DNA of 64,000 nucleotides from Bacteroidales bacterium (GCA_013138975.1 WTBR01000085.1:1-64000), one strand, 5' to 3'; shown: positions 43,304 to 53,475, numbered from the stretch's first letter. Program-made: numbers and translations. Notes: generated by a model not told the origin, from the sequence alone.

Positions 43304-44296
43304 TTACTTATAAAAATTCTTTTTGTAAGCATGAAATTCACCTTGACCAAAAATCAATCGTTTAATGAATGATTTTATAAATCCTATTCCGTATGCTGAT
43401 AATTGGATAAAGCTTGACACGATTGATAATAATGCAACCTTAACATTTTTATTCAACCTTAAAGAATCGAAGAAAATGATAAGCGCAAAAAGCCCTAATG
43501 GTGTTAAGAAATAAATACTTACAAAACTTAACAATAAAAGCAATATTGTTCCTGAAAGAAAACTAGCAGGTAAAAAATGAACTATTTTAAGTGATTGTGG
43601 ATGTCGTTTATATAAATTTATTCGTGCTATTCCTGAATTATAAACCTGTTTAAAGAATTTCTTAAAATCAACTCTCCTTTTATGATAAACAGCTGCATCT
43701 TTAATTAAAGTTGTAGAAAAATTATTCTCGATAATTCTTAAACTCATATCTACATCTTCGCCAAAGCGCATTTTAGAAAAGCCTTTGGTCTTCTCAAAAA
43801 CCTCTTTTGTAAATCCCATATTAAAACTTCGAGGATGAAATTTTTTCTCATCTTTCATTCCTCCACGAATTCCACCTGTAGTAAAAAAAGAGGTCATCGA
43901 GTAATTTATGGATTTTTGAATCGGTGTAAAATCAGGATGAGCCATATCAGGGCCGCCATAAGCATCAACTGGTTCTTCAGATAAGCGTTTATTTACTATC
44001 TCAAAGTATCTTTCCGGAATAATACAATCACTATCGAAAAATACATGATAATCACCCTCAGCGCGTTCTGATCCATAATTCCTTGATTGTCCCGGGCCGG
44101 AATTTGTTTTAAAAAAATATTTTATATTTAAATCTATTTGGTAATCCTTAACAATACTATCACTTTTTAATGTAGAGCCATCCTCAACAATAACAACTTC
44201 AAAATTTTTAGCTGTTTGATTTTTCAAACTTTCTAATAGTTCTTTCAACTCATCGGGTCTGTTATAAACAGGTATTATTACGCTAAATTTTATCAT
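43304..44296 (-). CDS. Family 2 glycosyltransferase
   Basis: 330 aa; FSVIIPVYNRPDELKELLESLKNQTAKNFEVVIVEDGS, HVFFDSDCIIP. Confidence 0.93.
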   Translation of the reverse strand: MIKFSVIIPVYNRPDELKELLESLKNQTAKNFEVVIVEDGSTLKSDSIVKDYQIDLNIKYFFKTNSGPGQSRNYGSERAEGDYHVFFDSDCIIPERYFEIVNKRLSEEPVDAYGGPDMAHPDFTPIQKSINYSMTSFFTTGGIRGGMKDEKKFHPRSFNMGFTKEVFEKTKGFSKMRFGEDVDMSLRIIENNFSTTLIKDAAVYHKRRVDFKKFFKQVYNSGIARINLYKRHPQSLKIVHFLPASFLSGTILLLLLSFVSIYFLTPLGLFALIIFFDSLRLNKNVKVALLSIVSSFIQLSAYGIGFIKSFIKRLIFGQGEFHAYKKNFYK

Positions 44297-44297
44297 A

Positions 44298-44756
44298 TTA
44301 ATCGACCTTCTTTTTATCCTTTAATAGTGTCACAACTTTTTTATCAATTGGGAATGTCATTTCTTCAGGGTCAAGATCATTTATTTTAATCCATCGAAAC
44401 GATTGAGCTCCATTTTGCTCTACCTCAAAATTAAAAGACTTATTTGATATTTTAAACTTAATAGGATGAATAAATTTTGCCCGATAATATATACTAACGA
44501 GCTGTGCATTATCATAATATTGTGTTGCCTGGAAATAATCTGTAGTATAAAAATGATCCTGCACTTCTATTTCTTGACCGAATTCTTCTATTGCTTCTCG
44601 CTTTAAACAATCAATTGCTCCTTCTCCAAACTCCATTCCACCACCAGGAAACTTTGTCATTCGCATATCAATTTGAAACTCATCACTAATTAACACCTCA
44701 TTATCAGCATTAATTATTAATGCATAAACTCGAATTATATATCTGTTAATCTTCAT
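44298..44756 (-). CDS. NUDIX hydrolase
   Basis: 152 aa; GGGMEFGEGAIDCLKREAIEEFGQ Nudix box. Confidence 0.95.
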   Translation of the reverse strand: MKINRYIIRVYALIINADNEVLISDEFQIDMRMTKFPGGGMEFGEGAIDCLKREAIEEFGQEIEVQDHFYTTDYFQATQYYDNAQLVSIYYRAKFIHPIKFKISNKSFNFEVEQNGAQSFRWIKINDLDPEEMTFPIDKKVVTLLKDKKKVD

Positions 44757-44820
44757 TCTTTTATTTCTATTGCGTAATCGAGGTTTAAGAACAGGTATTA
44801 ACTTCCTCGCCCCTCGAAAA

Positions 44821-44868
44821 GATCCCTCGACTTCACTTCGACAAGCTCAGTGGAGTCCGCTCGGGATC
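44821..44868. repeat. REP-like imperfect palindrome
   Basis: GATCCCTCGACTTCACTTCGACAAGCTCAGTGGAGTCCGCTCGGGATC, GC-rich hairpin in AT-rich background. Confidence 0.75.
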
Positions 44869-44908
44869 AGTTCAACTAAATACTTTCATTTCACTATCGT
44901 TCCTGAAA

Positions 44909-45808
44909 TTATAGTTTCACTGATTTAATAAATTCAATTATCTTCTCTTCTTTTTCAGGATGAAACCATACTAATTCTTTATCGCGAGAAAACCACGAGA
45001 TTTGCCTTTTAGCATAATGTCTCGAATTCCTTTTAATTAATTCAATCGCTTTTTCCTGCGTTATGTTACCATCAAAGGAATCAAAGAGTTCCTTATACCC
45101 TACGGTATTTAATGAATTCAAATGACGATCTTTATAAAATCGCTTTGCTTCTTCAATTAAGCCTTCTTCAACCATTTGATCAACCCTGATGTTTATCCTT
45201 TCGTAAAGCTCTTGACGATCTCGTTGTAACCCTATTTTAATAATATTAAAGTCACGTTCCTTTTTTGTGTCTAACAAAAAGGATGAGTAAGGCTTTCCTG
45301 TTTGAATGGTAACCTCCAAAGCTTTTAACATTCGCTTTGGGTTTTTCAAATCAATTTTTGTGTATGAAACAGGATCAAGCATTTTTAACTGCAAACGAAT
45401 ACTTTCAATTCCTTCTTCTTTGTGTTTCTTGATTAAGTCATCTCTTAATTTTTGATCTATTGTGGGCAAATAATCTATTCCATCACACACTGCATTTATA
45501 TACATTCCTGATCCACCAGTCATTACAACGTAATCAAGATTCACAAATAAATCTTTTAATGTATCCAGCACTTCCTCCTCAAACATACTTGCGTTATAGT
45601 AATCGTATATAGATTTATTACCAATAAAATGATGTTTAAGCTTTTTTAATTGATCATCAGTTGGTACGGCTGTACCTATTTTTAATTCTTTAAATACTTG
45701 GCGGGAATCCGACGAAATTATTTCTGTATTAAACTTTTTCGCAATATCAATACTCAAATCTGTTTTCCCTATACCGGTCGGCCCCACAATAACAATTAAA
45801 CTCTTCAT
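44909..45808 (-). CDS. miaA: tRNA dimethylallyltransferase
   Basis: 299 aa; VIVGPTGIGKTDLSIDIAKKFNTEIISSDSRQVF. Confidence 0.96.
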   Translation of the reverse strand: MKSLIVIVGPTGIGKTDLSIDIAKKFNTEIISSDSRQVFKELKIGTAVPTDDQLKKLKHHFIGNKSIYDYYNASMFEEEVLDTLKDLFVNLDYVVMTGGSGMYINAVCDGIDYLPTIDQKLRDDLIKKHKEEGIESIRLQLKMLDPVSYTKIDLKNPKRMLKALEVTIQTGKPYSSFLLDTKKERDFNIIKIGLQRDRQELYERINIRVDQMVEEGLIEEAKRFYKDRHLNSLNTVGYKELFDSFDGNITQEKAIELIKRNSRHYAKRQISWFSRDKELVWFHPEKEEKIIEFIKSVKL

Positions 45809-45817
45809 ACTTTAAAT

Positions 45818-46861
45818 TTACAAATTCAGAAGAAAATGCATTGTATCAACATTATCTGCATAATCCCATAATTCTGGTTGTTGTGCTTTTCCAAAAGGAA
45901 TTGTCTCATTAATAATTTCAGAATTAGAGACAACACACTGTATTTGATCTTTATTTAAATTCAAATATTCTTTTACTTGTTGTATATCATCGTAATATTG
46001 AAAAAACAACACTCCAATTGGCGATGACAATCCTTCATCTTCTTTTAAAAGTACAAATCCGTTATCGAAATGTTGGATTTGATTCATCAAATAAATAGAT
46101 TTATTATAATCGTAATTATTAGCGTACTTATTGTGATTATAAACAGATTCAAAATGATTAATATTTTCAAAAAATGAATTTAAACAATAATCTTTGGGAA
46201 GAAATAATTTTGATACATTTCTGCAACCTAAACCAAAATAACTAAAAATATCAAATGCTAAAGCTTCAATATCTGCATTGGTTTCATTCCCGGTAAGTAT
46301 AGCTACTGAATTCCTGTTTTTCCTTATAATGTTGGGATATTTACCAAAATAATAATCGAAATATCGTGAGGTATTATTACTTCCGGTTGCAATAATTGCA
46401 TCGAAATTCTCTAATTTATCTTCAGTAAAATAAATTAGTTTCTTAAAATCGCTGTTTAAAAAAATCAAATAATCAGAAATAAATTTTAGCAGCCTGTTAT
46501 CTTTTGATGATAACTTAGCGTAAAAAATATTACCTGACATTAAAATCGTAATAAAATCATGAAATCCTACCAATGGGATATTTCCTGCTGTTATTACTCC
46601 TATTTTTTTTACTTCTGTTTGATTTTCTAGTTTAGGATAATTCTTTATCCACAATTCAATATTCTCTTTTCGGAGAGATTCACCTATAGCCTTTACCGAT
46701 TGCAAAATATTAGTTTCCGTGAACCAAGGATTATAAACGTGATCAATTTTAACAATCTCATTTAGTTTTAATGAATGTTCATTATTGGATGATTCCAATG
46801 TGAATTCCCTTAAAAATTTGCCTAAACTTATAAATGACTCAATCCTTTGCGATAACTTCAT
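45818..46861 (-). CDS. Acyl-CoA reductase (LuxC-like)
   Basis: 347 aa; VGVITAGNIPLVGFHDFITILMSG-like nucleotide site, IATGSNNTSRYFDYYFGKYPNIIRKNRNSVAILTG. Confidence 0.85.
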   Translation of the reverse strand: MKLSQRIESFISLGKFLREFTLESSNNEHSLKLNEIVKIDHVYNPWFTETNILQSVKAIGESLRKENIELWIKNYPKLENQTEVKKIGVITAGNIPLVGFHDFITILMSGNIFYAKLSSKDNRLLKFISDYLIFLNSDFKKLIYFTEDKLENFDAIIATGSNNTSRYFDYYFGKYPNIIRKNRNSVAILTGNETNADIEALAFDIFSYFGLGCRNVSKLFLPKDYCLNSFFENINHFESVYNHNKYANNYDYNKSIYLMNQIQHFDNGFVLLKEDEGLSSPIGVLFFQYYDDIQQVKEYLNLNKDQIQCVVSNSEIINETIPFGKAQQPELWDYADNVDTMHFLLNL

Positions 46862-46956
46862 GTGCGAAAATTACTTATTTTCAATATAAATGAAAAATGG
46901 ATGACTCATTTTTACAAGTCATCCACTAAATATTTTTTTGTAATAGTCTAAAATAA

Positions 46957-47763
46957 TTAATGGTCATTCTCTAATAGTACTTTAATATTCATCCAAGTTT
47001 CATTTGATAAAATAGGCTTATTACTTGCTGCAAATGAATCTCTTTGCTTTATAATATTATTTACTCGTTCTTCAATATTTGGATGGGTATTTATCCATGC
47101 TAACTCCATAATATTACCCTCCTTGCTATTGTTTTTCAATCGAAACAAAAATGTTGCAAATGACTCAGGATCAATTTTAGACTTAATTAAAAAGTTTACT
47201 GCTTCAGCATCTGCTTCTCTTTCCAATTTCCTATCATATGCATTAGAGGACAATAACTTTGCTGATTCATTAAGTATTTCCACCCCATTACTTCCTGTTG
47301 TCATTGACAATAAAGTAGACAAACCAACTTCCTTAATTAATTTTTTCATTACATGATTAAGCTCAATATGTGCTATTTCGTGACAAAGAACACCGCAAAA
47401 CTCGGCTTCACTTTCGGAAGCTAAAATAAGACCACTATAAATAACTATATGACCGTCAGGTAAAGCAAAAGCATTAATTTCATTATTTTCAAGTATATGC
47501 AATTTAATTTTATTTTTATCAATATAATTTGAATTACATATTTCAGTTAAAATACTATCAATTGCACTTGTAATACTTATATTCTCTATTTCTTCTTCAG
47601 ATTCACTAAATAACTCCCAATATAATTCTCCTAATTTTTTATCAACAGTCTGACTTACTTGTTCAGCTTTTAATATTCTCATCCAATCTATTTGATTTAA
47701 AACAAAAAGAATTGTAAAAAATAAGGTAATTGTGAGTAATCCTTGAAATACAAGTTTTTTCAT
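46957..47763 (-). CDS. M48 family metallopeptidase
   Basis: 268 aa; VLCHEIAHIELNH, READAEAVNFL. Confidence 0.93.
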   Translation of the reverse strand: MKKLVFQGLLTITLFFTILFVLNQIDWMRILKAEQVSQTVDKKLGELYWELFSESEEEIENISITSAIDSILTEICNSNYIDKNKIKLHILENNEINAFALPDGHIVIYSGLILASESEAEFCGVLCHEIAHIELNHVMKKLIKEVGLSTLLSMTTGSNGVEILNESAKLLSSNAYDRKLEREADAEAVNFLIKSKIDPESFATFLFRLKNNSKEGNIMELAWINTHPNIEERVNNIIKQRDSFAASNKPILSNETWMNIKVLLENDH

Positions 47764-47764
47764 A

Positions 47765-48196
47765 TTAATCCTTACAAATTAAATTTGTTAAGTTCCCATA
47801 AAACCACCACTCAACGTGAAGTCCCTTTCTAGTATTAATTGCTGTATATATTGTTGCAATAAATTCAGTTAAATTAAAAAGAAACACGGTAATAATATAA
47901 GCTATAAATCTATTGGAAAGTGTTTCCTCTGTAAATATGATTGAGATTGTCCACCAAAAACCAAAACTATTCATTATTAACATCGATAACTGTGATAATA
48001 GTGCTTGCGTACAATGCCACCTAACAAAAAACGACCCTTTTCTATTTCCTATATAAAAGAATAAGGTAGCGAATAAATTTACAATTGGTAGTGGTAATCC
48101 TGCAATTAATGCTATCAAAGACATTAAATAACTATTTGAAGCTTTTTCAGCTTCATGTTCTCCAGGTTCATAAACAAAACTCTTTGTTATTATCAT
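47765..48196 (-). CDS. DUF4870-like membrane protein
   Basis: 143 aa; FATLFFYIGNRKGSFFVRWHCTQALLSQLSM. Confidence 0.75.
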   Translation of the reverse strand: MIITKSFVYEPGEHEAEKASNSYLMSLIALIAGLPLPIVNLFATLFFYIGNRKGSFFVRWHCTQALLSQLSMLIMNSFGFWWTISIIFTEETLSNRFIAYIITVFLFNLTEFIATIYTAINTRKGLHVEWWFYGNLTNLICKD

Positions 48197-48603
48197 AATC
48201 CTTTATAAATATTCCAAATCCAATTAACAATTATTAATGTAATTCCAACTGCAGCATATTTGGGCTTTTCTAAAACCAATTCAACGTTTAGATAAAATCT
48301 AAACAAGCTATCTTTTTTATAAAGTATATCTACACACAACCAAAGTGGTACTATAATTAATAGCAAAATTAATAATATACCTATTGGATTCCAATATAGA
48401 GATTCTGCAAATTCTCCATTTAAAAATGCAATTATCGACCTTGTGGAACCACAAGAAGGACAAGGTAGATTTGTAATATTCTTAAATATACAAGTACTAA
48501 ATCCTTTTTGTGAAGTTCTAAATAAATTAATCCCAATCCACAAATACCCAACTAAGATAGATACAAGTAAAAAGGGATATAAATTCCTTCTTGATATGGC
48601 CAT
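48193..48603 (-). CDS. DUF2752 membrane protein
   Basis: 136 aa; CIFKNITNLPCPSCGSTRSIIAFLNGEFAESLYWNPIG. Confidence 0.85.
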   Translation of the reverse strand: MAISRRNLYPFLLVSILVGYLWIGINLFRTSQKGFSTCIFKNITNLPCPSCGSTRSIIAFLNGEFAESLYWNPIGILLILLLIIVPLWLCVDILYKKDSLFRFYLNVELVLEKPKYAAVGITLIIVNWIWNIYKGL

Positions 48604-48606
48604 TAA

Positions 48607-48942
48607 TTATAGCACTTGCTGCAACTTTTCATAATTTTTTTCTCTTGTAGCACCCATTATCAGAAACCAATCAATTATTGCCCAAACACCTAAACCACCA
48701 CAAGTTAACAATTTACCTATACCTAAGCCTGTATCTCCAATTATAAACCTATCAATACCTAAAGTACCTGCAAGTAATGATACAATTATACTTACTGTTG
48801 GGTCCTTAAATTGCATTGTCTGAATAATACCCCATTTAGAATCATCGAGTTCAATAAGACGTTCTCTGATTTGCATTACTTGATGGCTCTCGAAAAATTT
48901 ACCATTTGACATGATAAACATGTCTACCTTTTGTGAATCCAT
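48607..48942 (-). CDS. TM2 domain-containing protein
   Basis: 111 aa; LLAGTLGIDRFIIGDTGLGIGKLLTCGGLGVWAIIDWFLI. Confidence 0.92.
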   Translation of the reverse strand: MDSQKVDMFIMSNGKFFESHQVMQIRERLIELDDSKWGIIQTMQFKDPTVSIIVSLLAGTLGIDRFIIGDTGLGIGKLLTCGGLGVWAIIDWFLIMGATREKNYEKLQQVL

Positions 48943-49059
48943 TTTTTATCTTGATTAAGTTTATAATATTTTGTGAGATTAAGTTTTTTGATATCTAAAC
49001 CAAAAACTAATTAATCATAATTAATTTATTAAAAATATACTTTTTTTATAAATTAAAAA

Positions 49060-49902
49060 CTAATTGTCTCTATTTTCTGAAAAAAGAATAGAAATATAAT
49101 CTACAACCTCTTTGGATGGAATAATTTCTCCGGAATGACCAAATTTTAATATATCCGCTTTAGGTTTTTTAGAAATCAACTTTGAATATTCAATTAATGT
49201 CATTATCGGGCCAAAACCGCAAACAGAAATATTCTTCTTACGAACGACTTTTTCAATTGCTGCTGAATCGAATGTAATAATATTTTCTAATACAAATGCA
49301 TCCATTTCTTTGCCCTTTTCGGGAGATAAAAAATGTGAAAAGTCCGATGAAGCTATTATTAAAATTTCTTTTTTTAATCTTTTTGAGGATTCAAATATTC
49401 GTTCTGCAAGAAGCTTAGCATTTTTGTATGTTTGACTAGTCAATGTTATTGGAGCAATTTTAAATTCGTAATCTAAAAAATATTGTAAAAAGGGAACCAT
49501 CACTTCTCCTGAGTGTTCATATTTTTGTTCAATATCCGAGATGTTGATTCCAAGGCTTTCTCCAAATTCTATATCAAGCTGAACTTGCCCCAGAGGCGTT
49601 TCCCACGAATTATTTGAATCAAAAGATATTTCATGTCCTAATCCTGTATGATTTGGATTTATAATAACTATGGTATCATATTTATGTTTAGATTGTTTAA
49701 TAATCTCGAAAAAATGAACAGCTTGAAAAGCTGAAAACATATAACCTGCGTGTGGTACAACGCCACCCAATATATTGTTATTTTTTAAGGCAAGATTTAT
49801 TCCGGGTAATTCTTTTTTTCTAGCGGATTCTATTTGTTCTATCAATGATTCCTTTTCTGCCGGATAAAATTTACCGGCAACAACGGATTTTCGTATTCCC
49901 AT
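49060..49902 (-). CDS. amrB: AmmeMemoRadiSam system protein B (MEMO1 family)
   Basis: MGIRKSVVAGKFYPAEKESLIEQI, GGVVPHAGYMFSAFQAVHFF; start moved to MGIR. Confidence 0.9.
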   Translation of the reverse strand: MGIRKSVVAGKFYPAEKESLIEQIESARKKELPGINLALKNNNILGGVVPHAGYMFSAFQAVHFFEIIKQSKHKYDTIVIINPNHTGLGHEISFDSNNSWETPLGQVQLDIEFGESLGINISDIEQKYEHSGEVMVPFLQYFLDYEFKIAPITLTSQTYKNAKLLAERIFESSKRLKKEILIIASSDFSHFLSPEKGKEMDAFVLENIITFDSAAIEKVVRKKNISVCGFGPIMTLIEYSKLISKKPKADILKFGHSGEIIPSKEVVDYISILFSENRDN

Positions 49903-49907
49903 CTTTT

Positions 49908-50918
49908 CTAATTTAAATGATTTAATACATGAGTTCCACATTTAATACAATCACCAGTACTATTTACCGCATGTTTTTGTGTTAAATATCCTGTTCTTTT
50001 TAGAATGATTTCATTACAGTTTGGACAGTATGTATTATTCCCATCGGGTAAGAGGACATTTCCTAAAAACACATGATCGAGATATTTATTAGCAATATTA
50101 TTTAACTCTAGCATAGTTTCAATGGAAGTTGGTTCAATTTTAAGCTTATAAGTTGGATAATATTTTGATATATGCAGAACAATATCCTTTCCCAAATTTT
50201 CATTAATCCACTTTATCATTAGCTCAAACTCTTTGGGGTTATCATTTAGATCAGGAATAACTAAGTTTGTTATTTCTAAATGCTTTCCTGCTTTAACAAT
50301 ATTTTTCAATGTTTCTTTAACGGGTTCAAGTTGCGATTTTGTATATTTAATAAAGAACTCATTATTAAAAGCTTTTAAATCTACACTATAAGCATCAATA
50401 TATTTATTTAATTCATTTAGAGGTTCTTGATTTATAAAACCATTTGTTACCATAATATTTTTCAGCTCATTCTGTTTTGCCTTTTTAGCTACTTCGAGCA
50501 TAAATTCATAGAATACAGTTGGCTCGTTATAAGTGTATGCTATTCCTACATTTTTCTCTTTTGAAAGAGCTAAATCAATAATTTTATCAGATTTAAAAAT
50601 TTGATTTCCTCCATTAAAATCCTCAACTGAAGTTTGCGAAATCTGCCAATTCTGACAAAATGCACATTGCAGGTTACAACCTAAACTTCCTATTGATAAT
50701 ATTTCAGATCCTGGATAAAAATGGTATAAAGGTTTTTTCTCTATCGGATCGAACCCAATTGATGAAACAACTCCATAATTTTGAGAAATAAGTTTGCCGT
50801 TTTTGTTTACACGAACTTTGCAGATTCCAGATTGATTATTTTTTAAAATACAATTATGTGGACATAATTCGCATTTAATTTTATGATTATCTATTTTACT
50901 ATAATACAGAGCTTCCAT
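49908..50918 (-). CDS. amrS: AmmeMemoRadiSam system radical SAM enzyme
   Basis: 336 aa; CELCPHNCILKNNQSGICKVR, GCNLQCAFCQNWQISQ. Confidence 0.92.
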   Translation of the reverse strand: MEALYYSKIDNHKIKCELCPHNCILKNNQSGICKVRVNKNGKLISQNYGVVSSIGFDPIEKKPLYHFYPGSEILSIGSLGCNLQCAFCQNWQISQTSVEDFNGGNQIFKSDKIIDLALSKEKNVGIAYTYNEPTVFYEFMLEVAKKAKQNELKNIMVTNGFINQEPLNELNKYIDAYSVDLKAFNNEFFIKYTKSQLEPVKETLKNIVKAGKHLEITNLVIPDLNDNPKEFELMIKWINENLGKDIVLHISKYYPTYKLKIEPTSIETMLELNNIANKYLDHVFLGNVLLPDGNNTYCPNCNEIILKRTGYLTQKHAVNSTGDCIKCGTHVLNHLN

Positions 50919-50921
50919 TTA

Positions 50922-51191
50922 TTATTTTACTCCAAAGCTTTTATAATCATTAAATGGAATATCAACTACTTTAATATCATCAACCCGAGATCTATCAGGC
51001 CCTTGTTTACACCATATTATGAACTTTTCAAGAATGTCAGTTTCTCCATCGGCTTCAATATATACGCTTCCATCGCTACGGTTTTTCACAAAGCCTTTTA
51101 TTTCCAATTCATTCGCTTTTTGTAATGCACAATATCTAAATCCAACGCCTTGAACATTACCGTAAATATTTATTTTAATACTTTTAATCAT
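50922..51191 (-). CDS. Acylphosphatase
   Basis: MIKSIKINIYGNVQGVGFRYCALQKANELEIKGFVKNRSDGSVYIEADG. Confidence 0.95.
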   Translation of the reverse strand: MIKSIKINIYGNVQGVGFRYCALQKANELEIKGFVKNRSDGSVYIEADGETDILEKFIIWCKQGPDRSRVDDIKVVDIPFNDYKSFGVK

Positions 51192-51498
51192 ATACAGAAG
51201 TAAAATTACAAATTCCATTAACCAAGGTCAATCTTTACAATAATTAAAAAAAACTTTTTTGATTCAATTGATATTTAGTTAATGTATTTTTTCGAAAAAA
51301 TTGGTTTAAAGATTTTTAGCTTACTCATATACAATCTAAAAATAATTATTCTACTGAAACATGTTATGATTTATCAAATTTGTTAATAAAATTTCCGTCA
51401 GAGAGCGAACAAAAAAAACTAGTATCCGTAACATAATTTATGTTAAAACCGAATCTATTTATTGAACGTTTATTTAGGAATCGGTTTAGATTAAACAG

Positions 51499-51701
51499 TT
51501 TGAAGGATTTTTTAGTGTAATTTTAGGAATTTTGATAGGAAATGTTGTATCTTTAATAGCGAGTATAATTCTTATTATGTAGTATTAATAGATACTTAAC
51601 ACTACATAATTTTATTTTGTAGTAGGCTTATTATCAGGGTTATTTTCAGTAATAAAGTACCGAAACTTGATCCTATAAATTTATTACGTTACGATAAATA
51701 A
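51499..51701 (+). pseudogene. Decayed C-terminus of a MacB/FtsX-type ABC transporter permease
   Basis: FEGFFSVILGILIGNVVSLIASIILIM* then, across stops/frameshift, FVVGLLSGLFSVIKY / KLDPINLLRYDK*, the typical permease C-terminus. Confidence 0.7.
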
Positions 51702-51710
51702 TATTATATT

Positions 51711-52088
51711 ATGAATGAATTGGTAATTGAAAAAACAGTTAAAACACCGTATATAAATTTCGATGCCCAATCTGGAATTTTTAAAATAGTTGGAAGATCA
51801 ATTCCTGAAAACCCGGAAGAATTTTACAGAAAATTATTTGATTGGCTAAATATATATTTTAAAAACCCTCAAAACGAAACTCTAATAAACGTTCAACTTG
51901 AATATATAAATAGTGGTTCATCAAAATTTATTTTAGAGTTTTTTCAACTTATCCAAGATTCTAAGAGCAAGGGTTTTAATTGTAAAATTAATTGGTATTA
52001 CGAAGAGGATGATGAAGCTGTTTTTGAATTAGGTAAGCATTATCAAGCGATTATTGATGTTCCTTTTAAATTAATTGAAACTTATTAG
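51711..52088 (+). CDS. SiaC-like (DUF1987) regulatory phosphoprotein
   Basis: 125 aa; TPYINFDAQSGIFKIVGRSIPENPEEFYRKLFDWL, LEYINSGSSKFILEFF. Confidence 0.85.
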   Translation: MNELVIEKTVKTPYINFDAQSGIFKIVGRSIPENPEEFYRKLFDWLNIYFKNPQNETLINVQLEYINSGSSKFILEFFQLIQDSKSKGFNCKINWYYEEDDEAVFELGKHYQAIIDVPFKLIETY

Positions 52089-52103
52089 CATTAAAATAAT
52101 ACT

Positions 52104-52138
52104 AAAAAAGCCTGAAACAAAATTGTTTCAGGCTTTTA
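52104..52138. terminator. Bidirectional intrinsic terminator between siaC-like gene and gapA
   Basis: AAAAGCCTGAAACAA|TTGTTTCAGGCTTTT near-perfect palindrome with A/T flanks. Confidence 0.85.
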
Positions 52139-52153
52139 CTTTAGTATAATATT

Positions 52154-53155
52154 TTATAATTTCTCAATCAAATCAACTACACGACAAGAGTATCCCCATT
52201 CGTTATCATACCATGATATAACTTTTACTGTTTTACCTATAACCATAGTACTTAATGCATCAAAAATCGATGAATGCGGATTATGAATAATATCAACAGA
52301 CACTATTGGATCTTCGGTATATTCTAATACGCCTTTCATTGATCCTTCAGCTGCTTCTTTCATTGCTGCATTAATTTCTTCAATTGTAACTTCTTTTTTT
52401 AGGTTAGCTACTAAATCAATCATTGAACCTGTTGCAGTTGGAACACGTACCGCCATTCCATCTAATTTACCTTTTAACTCAGGTAAGATTTTACCTACTG
52501 CTGATGCTGCCCCGGTTGTTGTAGGTATTTGAGAAACAGCAGCTGATCTTGCTCTTCTGAGATCAGAGTGTGGTGCATCTAAAATTGATTGATCGTTGGT
52601 ATATGAATGAATAGTAGTCATAAAACCATTTTCTAATCCAAATTTATCATTAAGCACTTTTACAACAGGAGCTAAACAGTTAGTTGTACATGATGCATTA
52701 GATACACATTTATCTTCAGGTCTTAAATCCTCAGTATTAACACCAAGTACAATCATATTATCAATCTGATCTTTTGCCGGAACCGTAAGCAATACCTTTT
52801 TTGCTCCATTCTTTAGGTGATCACCATAACCTCCTTTTTCACTTTCTTTACTTCTGAAAATACCTGTTGATTCAACAACAACATCTGGTGTTTCACCCCA
52901 TGGTATATTTAAAGGGCTTCTTTCTGCACTAACTTTTATTTTTTTACCATTTACAATAATGCCATCTTCATCAAAAGAAATATCACCATTGAATCTTCCT
53001 TGTGTCGAATCGTACTTAAGTAAATGTGCAAGAGTTTTTGTATTAGTAAGATCGTTAATTCCAACTATTTCAATATTTTCCCTTTCAAGGGCAATTTTAA
53101 ATACATTACGGCCAATTCTTCCAAAACCGTTAATTGCTACTTTTATTTTTGACAT
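52154..53155 (-). CDS. gapA: Glyceraldehyde-3-phosphate dehydrogenase, type I
   Basis: 333 aa; INGFGRIGRNVFK, SNASCTTNCLAPV, WYDNEWGYSCRVVD. Confidence 0.98.
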   Translation of the reverse strand: MSKIKVAINGFGRIGRNVFKIALERENIEIVGINDLTNTKTLAHLLKYDSTQGRFNGDISFDEDGIIVNGKKIKVSAERSPLNIPWGETPDVVVESTGIFRSKESEKGGYGDHLKNGAKKVLLTVPAKDQIDNMIVLGVNTEDLRPEDKCVSNASCTTNCLAPVVKVLNDKFGLENGFMTTIHSYTNDQSILDAPHSDLRRARSAAVSQIPTTTGAASAVGKILPELKGKLDGMAVRVPTATGSMIDLVANLKKEVTIEEINAAMKEAAEGSMKGVLEYTEDPIVSVDIIHNPHSSIFDALSTMVIGKTVKVISWYDNEWGYSCRVVDLIEKL

Positions 53156-53455
53156 ATTTTTAGCTGTTTAGATAATGATAAAATTTTTACACGTCAAAAT
53201 TATATATTAAAAAGGATTTCATCAAGAAATTAAAAAGATTAAATCTAAATAAATGAAAAACTTTCCTATTAACTGTAATATTCCTATTAGTCTTTGCAAG
53301 AATACGCCAAATTACTCACAAGTTTAATATTAATAATTTTGTGTTCGTGAGCTTCGCAAAGTTCTGCGTTACTCTCGTGTTAAAAACAGTTACTTCGAAA
53401 TCAGCTCAGCACATAACACTTACAAAAGTAAACTCCTTGACTTTCAACACTTCGA

Positions 53456-53475
53456 ATTCCGATAGCTATCGGAAT
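53456..53475. repeat. Perfect palindrome in intergenic repeat-like region
   Basis: ATTCCGATAGCTATCGGAAT, 20-bp perfect palindrome. Confidence 0.75.
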
